From positions 43,843,797-43,907,796 of the forward strand of contig CP136061.1 of the NCBI GenBank assembly GCA_032622095.1: 64,000 nucleotides of DNA. Reading direction: 5' to 3'. Position 1 is the first letter of the stretch; each line of letters starts with the position of its first letter. The notes beneath the pieces were generated by a model. That model was not told where the DNA came from. It saw only the letters and a list, made by a program, of their open reading frames with translations, and searched no databases. A program made the translations under genes and the position numbers. Below, in pieces: positions 45,440 to 57,348 of this stretch. This DNA comes from Siphonodentalium dalli (Eukaryota > Mollusca > Scaphopoda > Gadilida > Siphonodentaliidae).

Positions 45440-47360
45440 ATTTATAGCATTCCCGGTTAATAAATGCTAATTACTTTAAGAAAAGAGAGATAACGTTTAT
45501 TCCTCCAACACATGAAGATTTTGCAAATTTCAGGTTCACATCTCAAAATGTTCTCATACAGGAACCGTGGTCGGCCCAGTTGATTCTGTTTCTCCGAAAC
45601 AGTTGGGGAAAATCAAAGCCAAGTAGGTGTGCAAACGGAACTTGATCATATATATATCACTATATGCACGGTTTCTATATCAGAACATACATAGATATGA
45701 GCCCATCAATAAGAGGCTTTGGTGGCCAGATACATGAACCGACTTTCAAAAGAACTAGCAAAACATCCAATAATCGTCTTTAATAAAGAGCGTTCATGGC
45801 CAAAATAATGGATAATAAAGTGCGTTTTCGATTATGAGCTTTCGCAAATATGTTCCACAGATATGGATTAGATTGTGGATGTTCACGATGCCTGATACGA
45901 CTGATGGTGATTGCAAGTATTTAGTTCTATTTTTGTTTTTTCCTGGTAATCAGTAATTAGAGCTTAGGAAAATTCCGCACTATTTGGTTTATGAACATGT
46001 CCTTATTGTCATGTCCGCACATGTACTGAGATTCGAACGCTAATACAAATAAAACACCGCACGGTGTCTTCGAGGAAATACAGAACCTTCCAATTTGTGT
46101 TTAAAACACTTCGAATTGATAAGAACACCCTATGAGATAATCGATATTCGTAGCATAAAGGACGCGCGGGATTACATAATTTATGTTACCACATCATTTG
46201 GGAAAAAGCTCCTAATTTCTATACTAAATTATTTATTGGGACATTATCTTGCCAGATGGTTCGCTGTCTTTGTTGTGACAAAGTACTTTGGGCGTTATCT
46301 TCTCCTAGTATCTTCTTCGGTGTCTCTGTTGTGTGAATCTGGCGTGCAATCATTAGAAAGACGATGACATATACTTTCTAACTAGGTAGATTGTCAGTTC
46401 TCAATTGACATTGAAAAAAATCAGATAATGTTCTGGGTCAGTTTTGCCGGTCTGGTCTCGCAAGGTGCAAGTATCAAATTTAAATTTAAATTAACGTATA
46501 TCGGGGGGGGGCTGGGGTGATAACATGACTGTGTCACTGTGTTACTCATTAGGAGTAATACGTACATTACTCATCATTTGTCATTGAAATGTAATATTGT
46601 TTATATTATATCTCAATAAGTTCTGAAAAAGATGATTGCCTTTTTAGTTCCAAAATTACAAAGTGTAACTATTAGTTATAGACCTCTTTCGCTTTGTAAA
46701 TTCTTCATAACGTTTATTAGCAAAATTTAGCAACAAACTGAATTATATCGTTAATAGTACTGGGGCCAATCGTCAACTTGTAGATAAAAACTTCTCTACT
46801 GACACCCATGTCACAGCTCTAAAAGCGCTATGATTCCAGACCCCCTTCTATGGGATTTTCCATGCTGATGCACATGCACTGTCATTCTCATTAAGGTGTT
46901 TTTGTACTATCCCGTTTAAGAACCCAACTTGGTCTGTATTGTCATAACCGTAATTCATATACCAAAATTTTAAACAATCGGATTACTACAACTAAAGTTA
47001 TCATCCGGAAACAAATAATCGGCAAATTCTAAGTCGACAAGGGTCACACCTCCGGTATAAATTCAGCACTATCTCTTCATAAAAGTGATACACGGTTAGT
47101 TCCAGGAACTGGTCAATTAGTGCATTTAGGCTGGCGGTATCACCCACAGAACTGCACAACTGATCATTGGTCTCTTTATCTTACGACACGAAAGTCGATG
47201 CAAGGTTAAAATGTGTACATGGTACAAAGGTAGACTATTGAGTAATTCAGGATGCACAATAGAATCGTGAATAATTTCGTCGAGTCGTCAAACTACAATT
47301 CCCATGTCGTGTTGCGGTATATCATCATTATTCATGGTATCTTGGCGGTGCATATATAGA
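45440..47360. other. Unassigned stretch
   Basis: TTTAATAAAGAGCGTTCATG near 45780 resembles an interior motif of family A TTAA MITEs. A 90-codon plus-strand frame at 46095-46367, with a hydrophobic middle, is unrecognised. No other structure was seen. Confidence 0.35.
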
Positions 47361-47506
47361 GGATCTCTAATGGGACGAAGTTCTATACGAAATGTATTAA
47401 CCTCAGTGCACCAGTTCGATTAGAGTCGAGCTTTAGCGTGGCTCGAATCGAATCTAGTGGCCGAGGTTAATACATTTCCTATAGAATTACGACGAATTTG
47501 AGATCC
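47361..47506. repeat. Fold-back element of about 146 bp
   Basis: GGATCTC and GAGATCC bound inverted arms that continue through AATGTATTAACCTC and TTCGATTAGAGTCGAGC (inverse GCTCGAATCGAATCTAG). The loop is TTTAGCGTG. It resembles in design the fold-back at 8505-8740 (GAGC/GCTC flanking a small loop), but the sequences are not otherwise alike. Confidence 0.75.
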
Positions 47507-48480
47507 ATTTTATCATATAATCAAAATATTTTAGTAAGAAAAAAACGATCTCGAAACGGCTGGGGTTAAAGCAAATTAATATTGATTTCCTTACCACAAC
47601 CAAAGAGGAAATACAAGAAACAATATAGTTTTAAATGTGTATTTTCATGCTGACAAAATTGTTCAACCACCCTTATCTCCCATGTTTATCTCACGGTAAA
47701 CACTGACAAAATAAGCCAACACAAATTGAAAATAATCATTTTATTCTAATTAACATAATAATAAAGTTCAGACATTAGCATCGATACGTGTGTCATAATA
47801 GTCCAGGCACATTATGGTTCACTAGAGGAAACATCGGGGAAAGCTGATTTTTTTTCCAGGGATTACTAAGAAGATTTTTATGGGCAATATGGCAAAAGTC
47901 CCCTAGAATCCGAGTTGAGCTTTTTGAGATGTCATGATTTTTCGGAATGGTTCAAATTCTGACGAAATTCCACCAGATTATACGCGAATGCTGTCATATG
48001 TAGGCTAATTTACGGACTCATTCTTCACATATACCCGTCTATCGTAGTGCAGGTGTGGCTAGATATGTGCAATTGATGCTACAGCTCACTATCAGTCGAT
48101 ATTCCGTAATTGTGAAGATCTGTATTACCCAAGAGAGCATATAAATCGCATGATGATTCAAAGTTTCCTCATAAAAGAGGGCGAGTAAAGATATTTAGAA
48201 GACAATGTGTTCAAATATGATTTTTCGTAATGGTTCAAATACTGACGAAATTCCATCAGACCATAGGCTAATGTACGGACCCAATAAAGATGTTCAGACG
48301 ACAATGAGTTGAAATATGAACCATTATACTAGAACAGAGGTTAACAGGAAAGCGATAAGATATATCGAAACATCACCATCCTTAAGAATGTATAGCCGAA
48401 AACGTAACACTACCCCCTAAAACGTACGCCATGGCTTCGAGTGTCTGAAAGGCAAAACGACCACATAATAGTCCAAACGT
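47507..48480. other. Unassigned stretch with one direct repeat
   Basis: TTTTTCGGAATGGTTCAAAT near 47938 recurs near 48222 (TTTTTCGTAATGGTTCAAAT), each followed by CTGACGAAATTCCA. A degenerate direct duplication of about 285 bp. Confidence 0.5.
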
Positions 48481-49389
48481 TTGGTGTAACAGTTGTGCAA
48501 ATGGTGATAAAATCATGAAACTTGGCACAGTGGTTCCTTATACACTATTTGTCATGTGTAGATGTGTAGACATCACGACATGTCCTTCCTTAGCAACGGT
48601 TGCTAGGCAAACTATCAGACATCGAAGACATAGAAATATGACTAATATTATGGCAGTTTTAACAATCTAAACTACGTCATGTAGAATATTTTTGGTGAAA
48701 ATAATATTAGTTGTTAGTGCTGATCTGACTGGAAAATTACCATATTTCTTACTTACAGATGTGGCAACGGTTGCTAAGGACATCCCCGAAATCGAAAAAT
48801 GCCGAGCTGACTGATATTATGGTAGTTTTAGCAAACAAATATAAACGACGTCATTATCATTTTATGATGAAACAATTGTAATAATTGTTGTTAGCGTGGG
48901 TTCGACTGAAAAACATTACAATATATTTCTTACTTTTAGGACTGGTAACGGTTGCTGGGGATATACCCGAAATCGAAAAATGCACACATGACTGATATTA
49001 TGGCAGTTTTAACAAACTAAACTACTCGTAAAGTTACCACATTCGTTACTTAACGGATGGTACAATCAATGGTTGATATGGACATAGCCACCACTGTAAA
49101 CATACCATCTGTATGAGTTTCTGGTAATTTAAAAACGGATATAACTGTTTCATAATACGGTATGAGTTTCTGTAATTTACATGATATATTTGTTTCATAA
49201 TATGCCATATCATAATTACATTGACAATAATGTATCACTAAAGGTTGTTGTATTGTGTACTGATGCAAACTTTATTGGTATTGAGGTTTAATGTTGCCAA
49301 GTAACCACCCACCATTGACAAAACTACTTAAAACTTACAGACTATTTAGTTATTTTTTATCAGAATGACATAGCTGTATGAAGTTTATG

Positions 49390-51660
49390 ACCCACATTTA
49401 ATCGATACCATCTGACCCCCCGGAATACTAGTTGCTATACGGTAGGAACTAACTGTGTGTCCTATATATATGTCAATACACGGGCATGGGTCCTTTACAA
49501 GTCTATAGGAACTTGTACATGATCATGGCCTATATATTTCAGACTGAGATACCATGAACTGCGTTTAGGAACCGGTGCCCATTTCCTATTTACATGGGAA
49601 ACCCATAGTTACCATGGTTCATGACCTATCTATATGGAACTGCATCCAATGACGTGTCTTAGTGCCACCGCACACGCTGCGATTAAAATCGTAAGTGGGG
49701 AAAATCGCAGGAGGAAGCATCCAATGCGCACGCCCACGACAATATCGTAGCCAAGGCACTGTTTGATTTTACCAGGAAAATCGTGGCGTGACCTTGACAA
49801 CGCGCGCGATCGTAACTGTCACATGACCACTGTCACACTGGTCATGTTGTAAATACCACGAAAAGAAAACATTCAAAAATGGCGCAAAGTTTACAAACTT
49901 CTTGCACTTACAAAAACGAGGCCACATTGGTGGAGATGTGGCACGGCAGGGATTGCAGGCCAATGCCACATATCAGGCAAGCAGTAGAGGGCTGCCACAA
50001 TTGTTGAAATTCAATTGGGGCAGCTGAGCCTGTTGAGTTGACAGGTACAAAAATGTCAAAATTAAAAACATATTCAATTTCACTTGAACTTTCAACATCA
50101 ACTTGTTAGTTTAGAACATTGAGATACATGCCATATGTATTTAGTTGCATAATGCGGAGAATGGGGTATAACATTTTGCTATCATGTGATCGATCACGTT
50201 GATAAAATCGTAGCTGCAAACATCGCAGCACCGTAGCGTCTGCGAGCAAGCTACGATTTCTCCACCTACGATTTTCCCCACTTACGATTTTAATCGTAGC
50301 GTCTGCGGTGGCACTTAACTGCTTTGTCCATGTCACAGACAGGGTCCTGGACCGATGGTATACTATTTAGGGCTGACTCTATATATTTGCCGTATCAACC
50401 TGGGTCATGTCCATGAGTTCTTACCTATAGGCACCTATGTATTCACACTACAGGTGGTGTTTACATGGGTCCATTGCGTATGCGTGGCAGTGATTATAAC
50501 CTAGATAGTCATGTAGCATGTACATACATGGGATGGGTTCATGTACATTTAAATGTTGGATACGGTCATATCTAAATCAGCCTGGATACATGGGCTCTCC
50601 ATAGTGGCCTGTCTCAATTTCCTACCTGTATGAGCCCGAGTCCATGGCCAAACTATAGCGGTTGCACACGGCCTATATATAGGGACCTCCAATCATATAG
50701 GGCGTTGGTCGAGTGGCTGTACACGGGCGTACGTACAATGTGGATCTATGAACTGACTAATAACGCCGGTTCCGTAGCTTATATTTAGGGACATGTGCCC
50801 TTGTCCTACATAGGGGCATCAGTATCTAATGCATACATAATTATAGTCACCCGGGTATTAGCACCCTGGGTCCTTGATGTAGATATATCACGTAAAAGGG
50901 GATGGGTCCATATCCTACATATAGACACCTGTTTATGTCTGGGTACATAGCTATATGGCATACATATATCGGCCAGGGTCCATGGTCTATACACATGGGC
51001 ATGTGTGCACTGACTATTAATAGGGCCTCCACCATAACCTTCATATGTGTGGCATCGGCCCAATATATATGTATGGTGGGTCTGTCACATAACTGTCCCA
51101 CATGTCCATACCATATATAGGGTCCCGAATCCATGGTGTACTAATGTATTATGCATGGGACTTGGTGTATGGTATCGAGTACACGGTCTACCTATGGGCA
51201 CTTCGGTATTTGCACCATGTAACAGTGTCATGGTCCTTGACCATGCATCTTAGATATCGTACAACATGTATAATGGGCTGGGTCTATCGCCACATAGATT
51301 ATAATATTGTATTTCTATAAAACGAAATCGCTCCATTGCGGCCTCGGTGACCAGGTATAACCCGTCTAACGTCGATGTTAAATGGTGTATGCCTTGTCTG
51401 TATATGGCTGGATACAAGGTCAATATATAGGGGCTTATATGTATCGGCCTGGTTCATGGACTATACATATCATACGTCCATAGTCTATATGTATGGACTA
51501 GGTACGGTCCTATGACTACGTACATGTACCTGGATCCTAACCTAACTATTGTGGGCTAGGTCCATGACTAACATATTGGTGGCTGGCTCCATGTTCTTCA
51601 TATATAGTAGAGTGGGTCAGTGACTTACATTATATATCTAGCTGTGTGGGTCTATTATGG
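49390..51660. repeat. Degenerate GGTCCATGGCCTATATA-type minisatellite
   Basis: Variants of GGGTCCATGGCCTATATATA separated by some 20-40 bp recur throughout, for example near 49482, 50540, 50640, 50970, 51130 and 51590. Units are very diverged. Open frames of 70-95 codons overlap on both strands between 50806 and 51320 and follow the repeat rather than a gene. Confidence 0.55.
49662..50314. mobile_element. PIF/Harbinger-type non-autonomous element
   Basis: The ends GTGCCACCGCACACGCTGCG and, inverted, GTGCCACCGCAGACGCTACG continue for about 45 bp (ATTAAAATCGTAAGTGGGGA). They are flanked by TTA at 49659-49661 and 50315-50317. A 3-bp TTA target is diagnostic of PIF/Harbinger. The body of 653 bp includes AAAATGGCGCAAAGTTTAC but no transposase or Myb-like frame long enough to name. 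It is inserted in the minisatellite. Confidence 0.87.
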
Positions 51661-52375
51661 CCATGCCTCATATTAAACATAAGCAACAACTTTTCAACTC
51701 TCACTTTGAATTCCCGATAACTGAACTGATAATGGAGCACAACGGATAATTGTACACATATGAAAACTATATTTGTAGCACATTCTGGTTGGGCTCACAC
51801 TAACATTTATAAATGTTTGCACCATACAAAACGAGATTAGTTAAAACTACCATAATATCAGTCATATGTACATTTTTGTATTTCGGGTATGACCCTCGCA
51901 ACAGTTATTACTCATATAAGTAAGTATGATATGGTATTTTTCAGCCAGCTCAACACTAACAACTATTCTAATTGTTCTCAACATAAAAGTGTTACTTGGT
52001 GTAATCTAGTTCGTTACATATACCATAATATCAGTCATATGTGCATTTTTAGAGTTTGGGTATGCCCGTAGCAACCGTCATCCACTATAAGTAAGCATTG
52101 TGGCAATTTGTCAGTCAGGTCAAAAACTGACAACTTAGTATTTTCACCATAAAAATGCTATACGACATAGTTTATTTTTTTTAGAAATCATATAATATCA
52201 GTCACATGCATTACTTCGATGCCGGGTAGTTGCCTAGCAACCGCTGCTAAGAAATGACTGTTGCGAATGTCGCCACATCTGAAATTGAGCAGTAGCGTAT
52301 GAGGAACATATGTGCCAAGTTTCATACTTTTATCACTTTTATTTTGTTTACAATTGTGGTGTTTTCTACATCGAG

Positions 52376-53810
52376 CGCTTGAACTAGTGGAGGGCCAGTG
52401 TCTTACTAAAAAAATAGAGGCGGATTTAGTGGCTAATTATGTGACAAATATACGTTTGTAGGAAAATCGGCGAAAAGAATGTTTTATCAATTACTGTGCT
52501 CCTTCATCTGGCCCAACATTCCTGAATCGTATGGTGCCACTTCGAAAAATTCCAACTACACTATAGCGTCTCTTATATAACAGAAATGTCAATATAAAGT
52601 TCTATGTCAATATGACTAACTTAGGGTTAGTCACAAGCATTTGGAGTCACATTGACTAACACACGCCTTTCAGCGAGTCACTATAACGCGAAATCAAAAT
52701 GTTTACACGATCAAAATACAAAGGGGCCGCACAAAGGCTCTGTTTATGTTCAAAATGTACGGAAGGCGCACACATGCACCTCAGGCCCCTAGCCAACAAA
52801 GGAGCCCCGCGTGCCCCTTCCGACGCTGAATAAAAGCTCGCGACGAAAGCCTGTTTCTGCTAGTCTGTATATTAAAGAGTAGAACTGTCTGCCTGTTTTC
52901 TCACAGACCCCTGAACCTATTTCAGCCAGACTTGAAGCTGGTGTGGTCATTCTGAGTGCCTTAGTGCATGTTAAACGGAGTCAGTTGTTTTTTTCAAATT
53001 TGATTAAAAATTTATTTAATTAAAAAAAAAAATTGTTTTGTTAAATGGAAAATAAACAACGTTTGTCTCACTTATGTGCGAAATAGCGAACACGTTTTTT
53101 CTCTCTCTCAGACTATGTAAATAAATCTTGGTTGAAATAGTCAAATAGCTAAAACACTTGAGACACTAACTGCTATAACACACCATTCGTGAAAATTGAA
53201 TTATCCATAGGTTATGACCCACCCCTTCCCAACCATCAAAAAGTTCTCTATTCACGTTCGCTAATTAAATGGTGTTCGTTTGTCTTCTTCGATCGCTCCA
53301 TATATATACATATATGTATGTTGGTCCTATATATCATAGTCATGGAGGCACGTATTCGGTATATATAGTTACTTTGTGGACATTCGGTGGGATTCATATC
53401 AGCGGAAATAGCCCTGGACGCATACACTCACGACTGTGAAACAAACACCGAGTGCACACGTCATAACATGAAAAATAACCCGAAAACTCATTACCGAAAG
53501 CGAATAGCAAGACGCATTACTACGTGCTTACAACACATCGAAATAGCTCTTGGGCGACCAGTCGCCTGCGGGCCGGACTTCTGTTGAGCTTCAGTGTCCA
53601 TATATTCTGCATCAAGACGTCATTTCGCGATATTGTTACGCCCTGGTTAATGAACGGCCGACTATAGTGACTCTGCGACGATTATTCTCCAATTTCATGG
53701 CAACACCAGACACATTAAATAAAGAACACAATTATCTTAACTACACGTGTTTGTGACGACATTTTCCAGTTCCACTTTCGATTGGAAACTGGCATTCCGG
53801 TATACTAAAG
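52376..53810. other. Unassigned stretch with a dispersed repeat and one open frame
   Basis: 52680-52870 matches the insert at 33863-34122. The frame 53387-53587 (66 codons, Cys/His/Arg-rich: TTCLQHIEIALGRPVACG) is in a locally GC-richer patch and might be an exon fragment, but no family was recognised and no splice pair is evident. Confidence 0.35.
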
Positions 53811-53814
53811 CTTG

Positions 53815-54085
53815 ATGGCGGCACCCAGACACACATATCACTATAAATGCTTCTCAATTTGTAAAACTTTATAGATATCCGATTTGACCTTGTGGAACTA
53901 ATCTCACAATTATTTATTATGCAGGGTCCCAGATATCGAGATGAAATGAAAGAAAAGTCGACAGTGACATCCAGACACACACATCACTAGAAGACGATTC
54001 TCAATTCAACTGTATAGATATTCGATCTGAGCTTGTGGAAATAATGTCACAATTAGTTATGCATGAATGGCTCCAGATCCAAATA
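53815..54085. repeat. Two-copy tandem repeat of about 150 bp
   Basis: CCAGACACACATATCACTA, TTCTCAATT, TATAGATATCCGAT, CTTGTGGAA and CACAATTA occur in the same order in both copies (about 53825-53935 and 53970-54085). Diverged to about 75 percent by eye. Confidence 0.75.
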
Positions 54086-54393
54086 CACAACATTGTATTT
54101 GACAGTGGCATCGGGAACAGGGACTTGGCTAGAGGGTGCCCATTGGGGGTGTCCACCTTGAAATGTCCAACTCCACCATCCCCAATTAGACCAAACTCCC
54201 CGCTTAACAGAATTTGCACCGGCCCGCACCCACTTGTGTTGGAATATTGCAACTGATGGCCATATCAGACCAAATGTTTTACAAAAAAGTAGAATAATAT
54301 GGTACTGATGGTCTAAAAACAGTATTCCCAGCGAGATACTGGTTGGAAAATAAAACAATGAGAACAATGTTAACCTCTATATATGACCCTTAA

Positions 54394-54672
54394 CCCTTTC
54401 AGTGCCAAGTCCGATTTTTGAATCAACCCATATTTCCTTGATCATTTTTCAAATTTATTGATTATAATAATGTGATACATTGATGGATAAAGCTCTTAGA
54501 GCTCTTTCCATCAATGTATCACATTATTATAATCAATACATTTGAAAAATGATCAAGGAAATATGGGTTGAGCTCTTTCCATCAATGTATCACATTATTA
54601 TAATCAATAAATTTGAAAAAATTATCAAGGAAATATGGGTTGATACAAAAATCGGACTTGGCACTGAAAGGG
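54394..54672. mobile_element. piggyBac-type palindromic MITE
   Basis: The ends CCCTTTCAGTGCCAAGTCCG and its inverse are flanked by TTAA at 54390-54393 and 54673-54676. The CCCTTT terminus plus TTAA target is the standard piggyBac arrangement. Arms extend through AACCCATATTTCCTTGATCA to the centre, so the whole element folds. The right arm carries an extra tandem copy of GAGCTCTTTCCATCAATG and the following 75 bp, making the right side longer. Confidence 0.9.
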
Positions 54673-54676
54673 TTAA

Positions 54677-55042
54677 ATGCACGGATGGCCTTCGCGGTGG
54701 GTATGCTGTTAAAATACTCACATCTGTTGAAACTGCCATACAGAGATAATATTAACATATAGACATTTGTAAGACCAATCATAAATATCGTGTAAATAGT
54801 ATGTTATTGTCAAGTTTTACGCTTTGTTATGTAAACAAATGCCAGGTTATGTAACCTTTTTGGTTTTTGTTTACGCAACGTTGCGTACGTACGAACTTGA
54901 CAATAACATACTATTTACGCGATATTTGCAATTGGTATAAGAACAAAATATCTCTCTATTTGGATATTATTTCTGTCTATGGCGGTTTTAACGGAAGTAA
55001 ATATTTTAACAGCAATACCCACCGCGAAGCCCAACCGTGCCT
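54677..55042. mobile_element. TTAA-flanked MITE, family A copy 3
   Basis: Begins ATGCACGGATGGCCTTCG and ends CCCAACCGTGCCT; flanked by TTAA at 54673-54676 (shared with the preceding element) and 55043-55046. The whole element is a fold-back: GTATGTTATTGTCAAG is inverted as CTTGACAATAACATAC, and CTGCCATACAGAGA as TCTGTCTATGGCGG-type text. Same family as 35516 and 36656. Confidence 0.88.
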
Positions 55043-55046
55043 TTAA

Positions 55047-57238
55047 TTTTGTACTTGTCGCCACAATTTGTTGTGCTGGGTACCATGCACATCAGACTTA
55101 TTCCCAATTGAAGTTGTTTTCTTAGTATATAGGATATGTATTAAAAGCAGGAAAATTTGCGTTTTTTTTTAAAGAATCATGAAATTTCGCATACATGGGT
55201 TTTAGGTTATGGTGATTCCAATCAAATTATATATAGGGAACCAATTGACCAGATTCGAATTTCAAAGTCAAATGTCTATAAGTAAATTATGGTAACCGCT
55301 CATTGAAGGTAAATTTATACTACTGCTATACCATCGGAAAATCCATATATGTTGTCTGATAATACCAAAAGCTAACAGACATTAAAGGGTGCCGATATAC
55401 CTATTGAATATAAAGAGTGTTTTGTGATTACTATTTAGAGACAATTTGCGAAACTGTGTAATTATATAAAGAGTTTTCGGGATAGAAATACAGAAACATG
55501 TTAGTAATTTAGCTGGCAATCATAACTATGTCTAATCGTCCCATATTTGGATGCTTTGTCTGATCAATTGAAAGCGCATTTGATTATTACTATATATATT
55601 ACTATTTATATATTACTATTACTATTCGGTTTGTTTGTTTGTTTGTCCGGCTAAAGGCGACCAAACGGATGGAACCTATCTCGGAGCTGATTATGTGTAT
55701 ATAAGGGTAATTTTACCCGGAGAATCTTATTAGATAGATCCCGTTGACATAAGATGTCTTACAAACACAAGCTAATACTCCGCACTGAATGTTCTAGCAA
55801 GTTGTTACACATAAGCTAACAGAACGCTCTTTATTCATACCATATCAAGAATAATTCAACAGTGAACGCTCTTTATTGTTAATCTACAGAGACCGCGCTC
55901 AAATCACACATCGTCTCGAATAGCATGAGTTATTTGTCCATACCATATCATGACTCCCATTTCCAGTTCTACGTTGTGTGCTCGAGGGTTGTTGGATCAT
56001 CACAAAACCTGTTCAGCCATGCAACAGAAGGGAAGACCACCAATGGGGTCTTTGAGTAAATGCATGTCAAAACATAAAGTTGATACCAATCTTCTTTACC
56101 AGAGTAACGCCGTGTACCCCAACTAGTATCATATAAACAATCATTGTTTAAAGGTGTGCATGGTCCGAGTGCCATTGTTGTGTCTATCTGCAGGTCAGCC
56201 ATTGATGATGACAAAAAACAGCAAATTTGACAAGACATTGAACTATTAACCAGGTTCAGCCACATGTGCGTGTAACTTGTAACCTGTGTTTCCATTGCCA
56301 GTGAAAGTCACATGACTCACGTGACCATTTGACCTACAAGGTCAAACCGCATATCAGTCATGTGTCTAACGTGTAGCGTACGAAATATAGCAAAGGGGAA
56401 CAATCCAATCTTCTGATAAATGAATGAGCGACAAGCTGCAGAAGAATTGAAACTTATTTTGTTCGAACCAAATTAAGCGTATCTATAGTCGCATTGTGGC
56501 TGCTTGTTCCCACCATCGACCGTTATTTACAGGTTTCGCTAGACTTTGGCCGATATAAGAAACGGGTAGGTTTGGCTCGGCATCAACATGTTACTGTTCC
56601 CACAATGTGCATCTTGATACCAATACCATAGAAACATAGGTTATAAGTTACACATACGTGTGGTTGAATCTGGCTGTTGATAATGAAATCCATAAACAGA
56701 CATGATGTCATTCCAGAGAATTTTCGTTTGGACAAACCGTCACATTTTCTGTCCAGTACAACGACATTATCAATGGGAAAATGGGGTCCTGTTGAGTTTC
56801 CCAAGCATCATAAATCGTAAAATATATTGGGATGTGTAAGTCGCAATGATTTATATCAAACAATAACTTTGGAATGAAGGTCTGCGCTTAGTAGGCCTAT
56901 TGGCAATCATCATAAACGTATCTTTGATCGTATATCTACGCGTCTAGGCGTTCTTTGAAATCGTTCATTTTATTCACATCAAGAAAACATTGAGGAAGAT
57001 TGTTCCAATTTTGTAATATCCTCATGGGGAAAGAAGTTCAATCGTACGTCCTATAGTGGAACTGGTTCATTATCTCATTCTCGTGACCGCGAGTTCTCTA
57101 TTGCTGACTGTACTGAATAGTTAAGTGTTTTTGTCGAGTCGTTGATTGTACTGAATAGTAAGTGTTTTGTAGAGTCGTTGACTGTACTGAGTAGTAAGTG
57201 TTTTTGTCAACATTATATAGTCCGTGCATTAATATTTG
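55047..57238. other. Unassigned stretch with two related inverted segments
   Basis: Near 55800-55880, GAACGCTCTTTATT occurs twice. A minus-strand frame of 108 codons (55969-56295) starts METQVTSYTHMWLNLV; an inverted relative on the plus strand near 56625-56680 would read VISYTYVWLNLA but contains stops. Neither was matched to a family. A palindromic TGACCTACAAGGTCA lies at about 56327. Confidence 0.35.
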
Positions 57239-57239
57239 A

Positions 57240-57257
57240 ACACGCGCGCTCACACAG

Positions 57258-57295
<38 letters not shown>

Positions 57296-57348
57296 GCACC
57301 CCCCCCCCCCCCCCCTCACGACACACGCGCACATACACACACCTGATA
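57240..57348. repeat. (AC)n/(CG)n microsatellite with an 18-C run
   Basis: Alternating CACGCGCG and CACACACA blocks are followed by a run of about 18 C bases and more CA text. Alternating purine-pyrimidine DNA can adopt Z-form and the C run can form G4 or i-motif structures. Open frames across it are artefacts of the repeat. Confidence 0.95.

Larger units (their letters stand above)
48485..52375. mobile_element. Giant fold-back structure with tandem-repeat arms
   Basis: The left arm (48485-49050) and right arm (51780-52375) are inverted relatives. Each arm consists of about three tandem units of roughly 175 bp. Unit cores are GCAACGGTTGCTAGG (48593, 48774, 48945) and, inverted, GCAACAGTTATTAC, GCAACCGTCATCC and GCAACCGCTGCTAAG (about 51898, 52070, 52233). 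Each core is followed by CGAAATCGAAAAATG and TGACTGATATTATGGCAGTT. The centre (49390-51660) is a highly degenerate minisatellite, with a Harbinger element inside. The design resembles Foldback-type elements whose arms are repeats. No coding gene. Confidence 0.7.

Noticed and set aside
50806-51320. Four overlapping open frames on both strands
   Set aside because: They follow the degenerate GGTCCATGGCCTATATA repeat, overlap one another on opposite strands and show no domain.
56318-56345. A nuclear-receptor everted repeat (TGACCTACAAGGTCA) and adjoining CACGTG
   Set aside because: Short words of this kind are expected by chance in 64 kb and there is no gene next to them to regulate.
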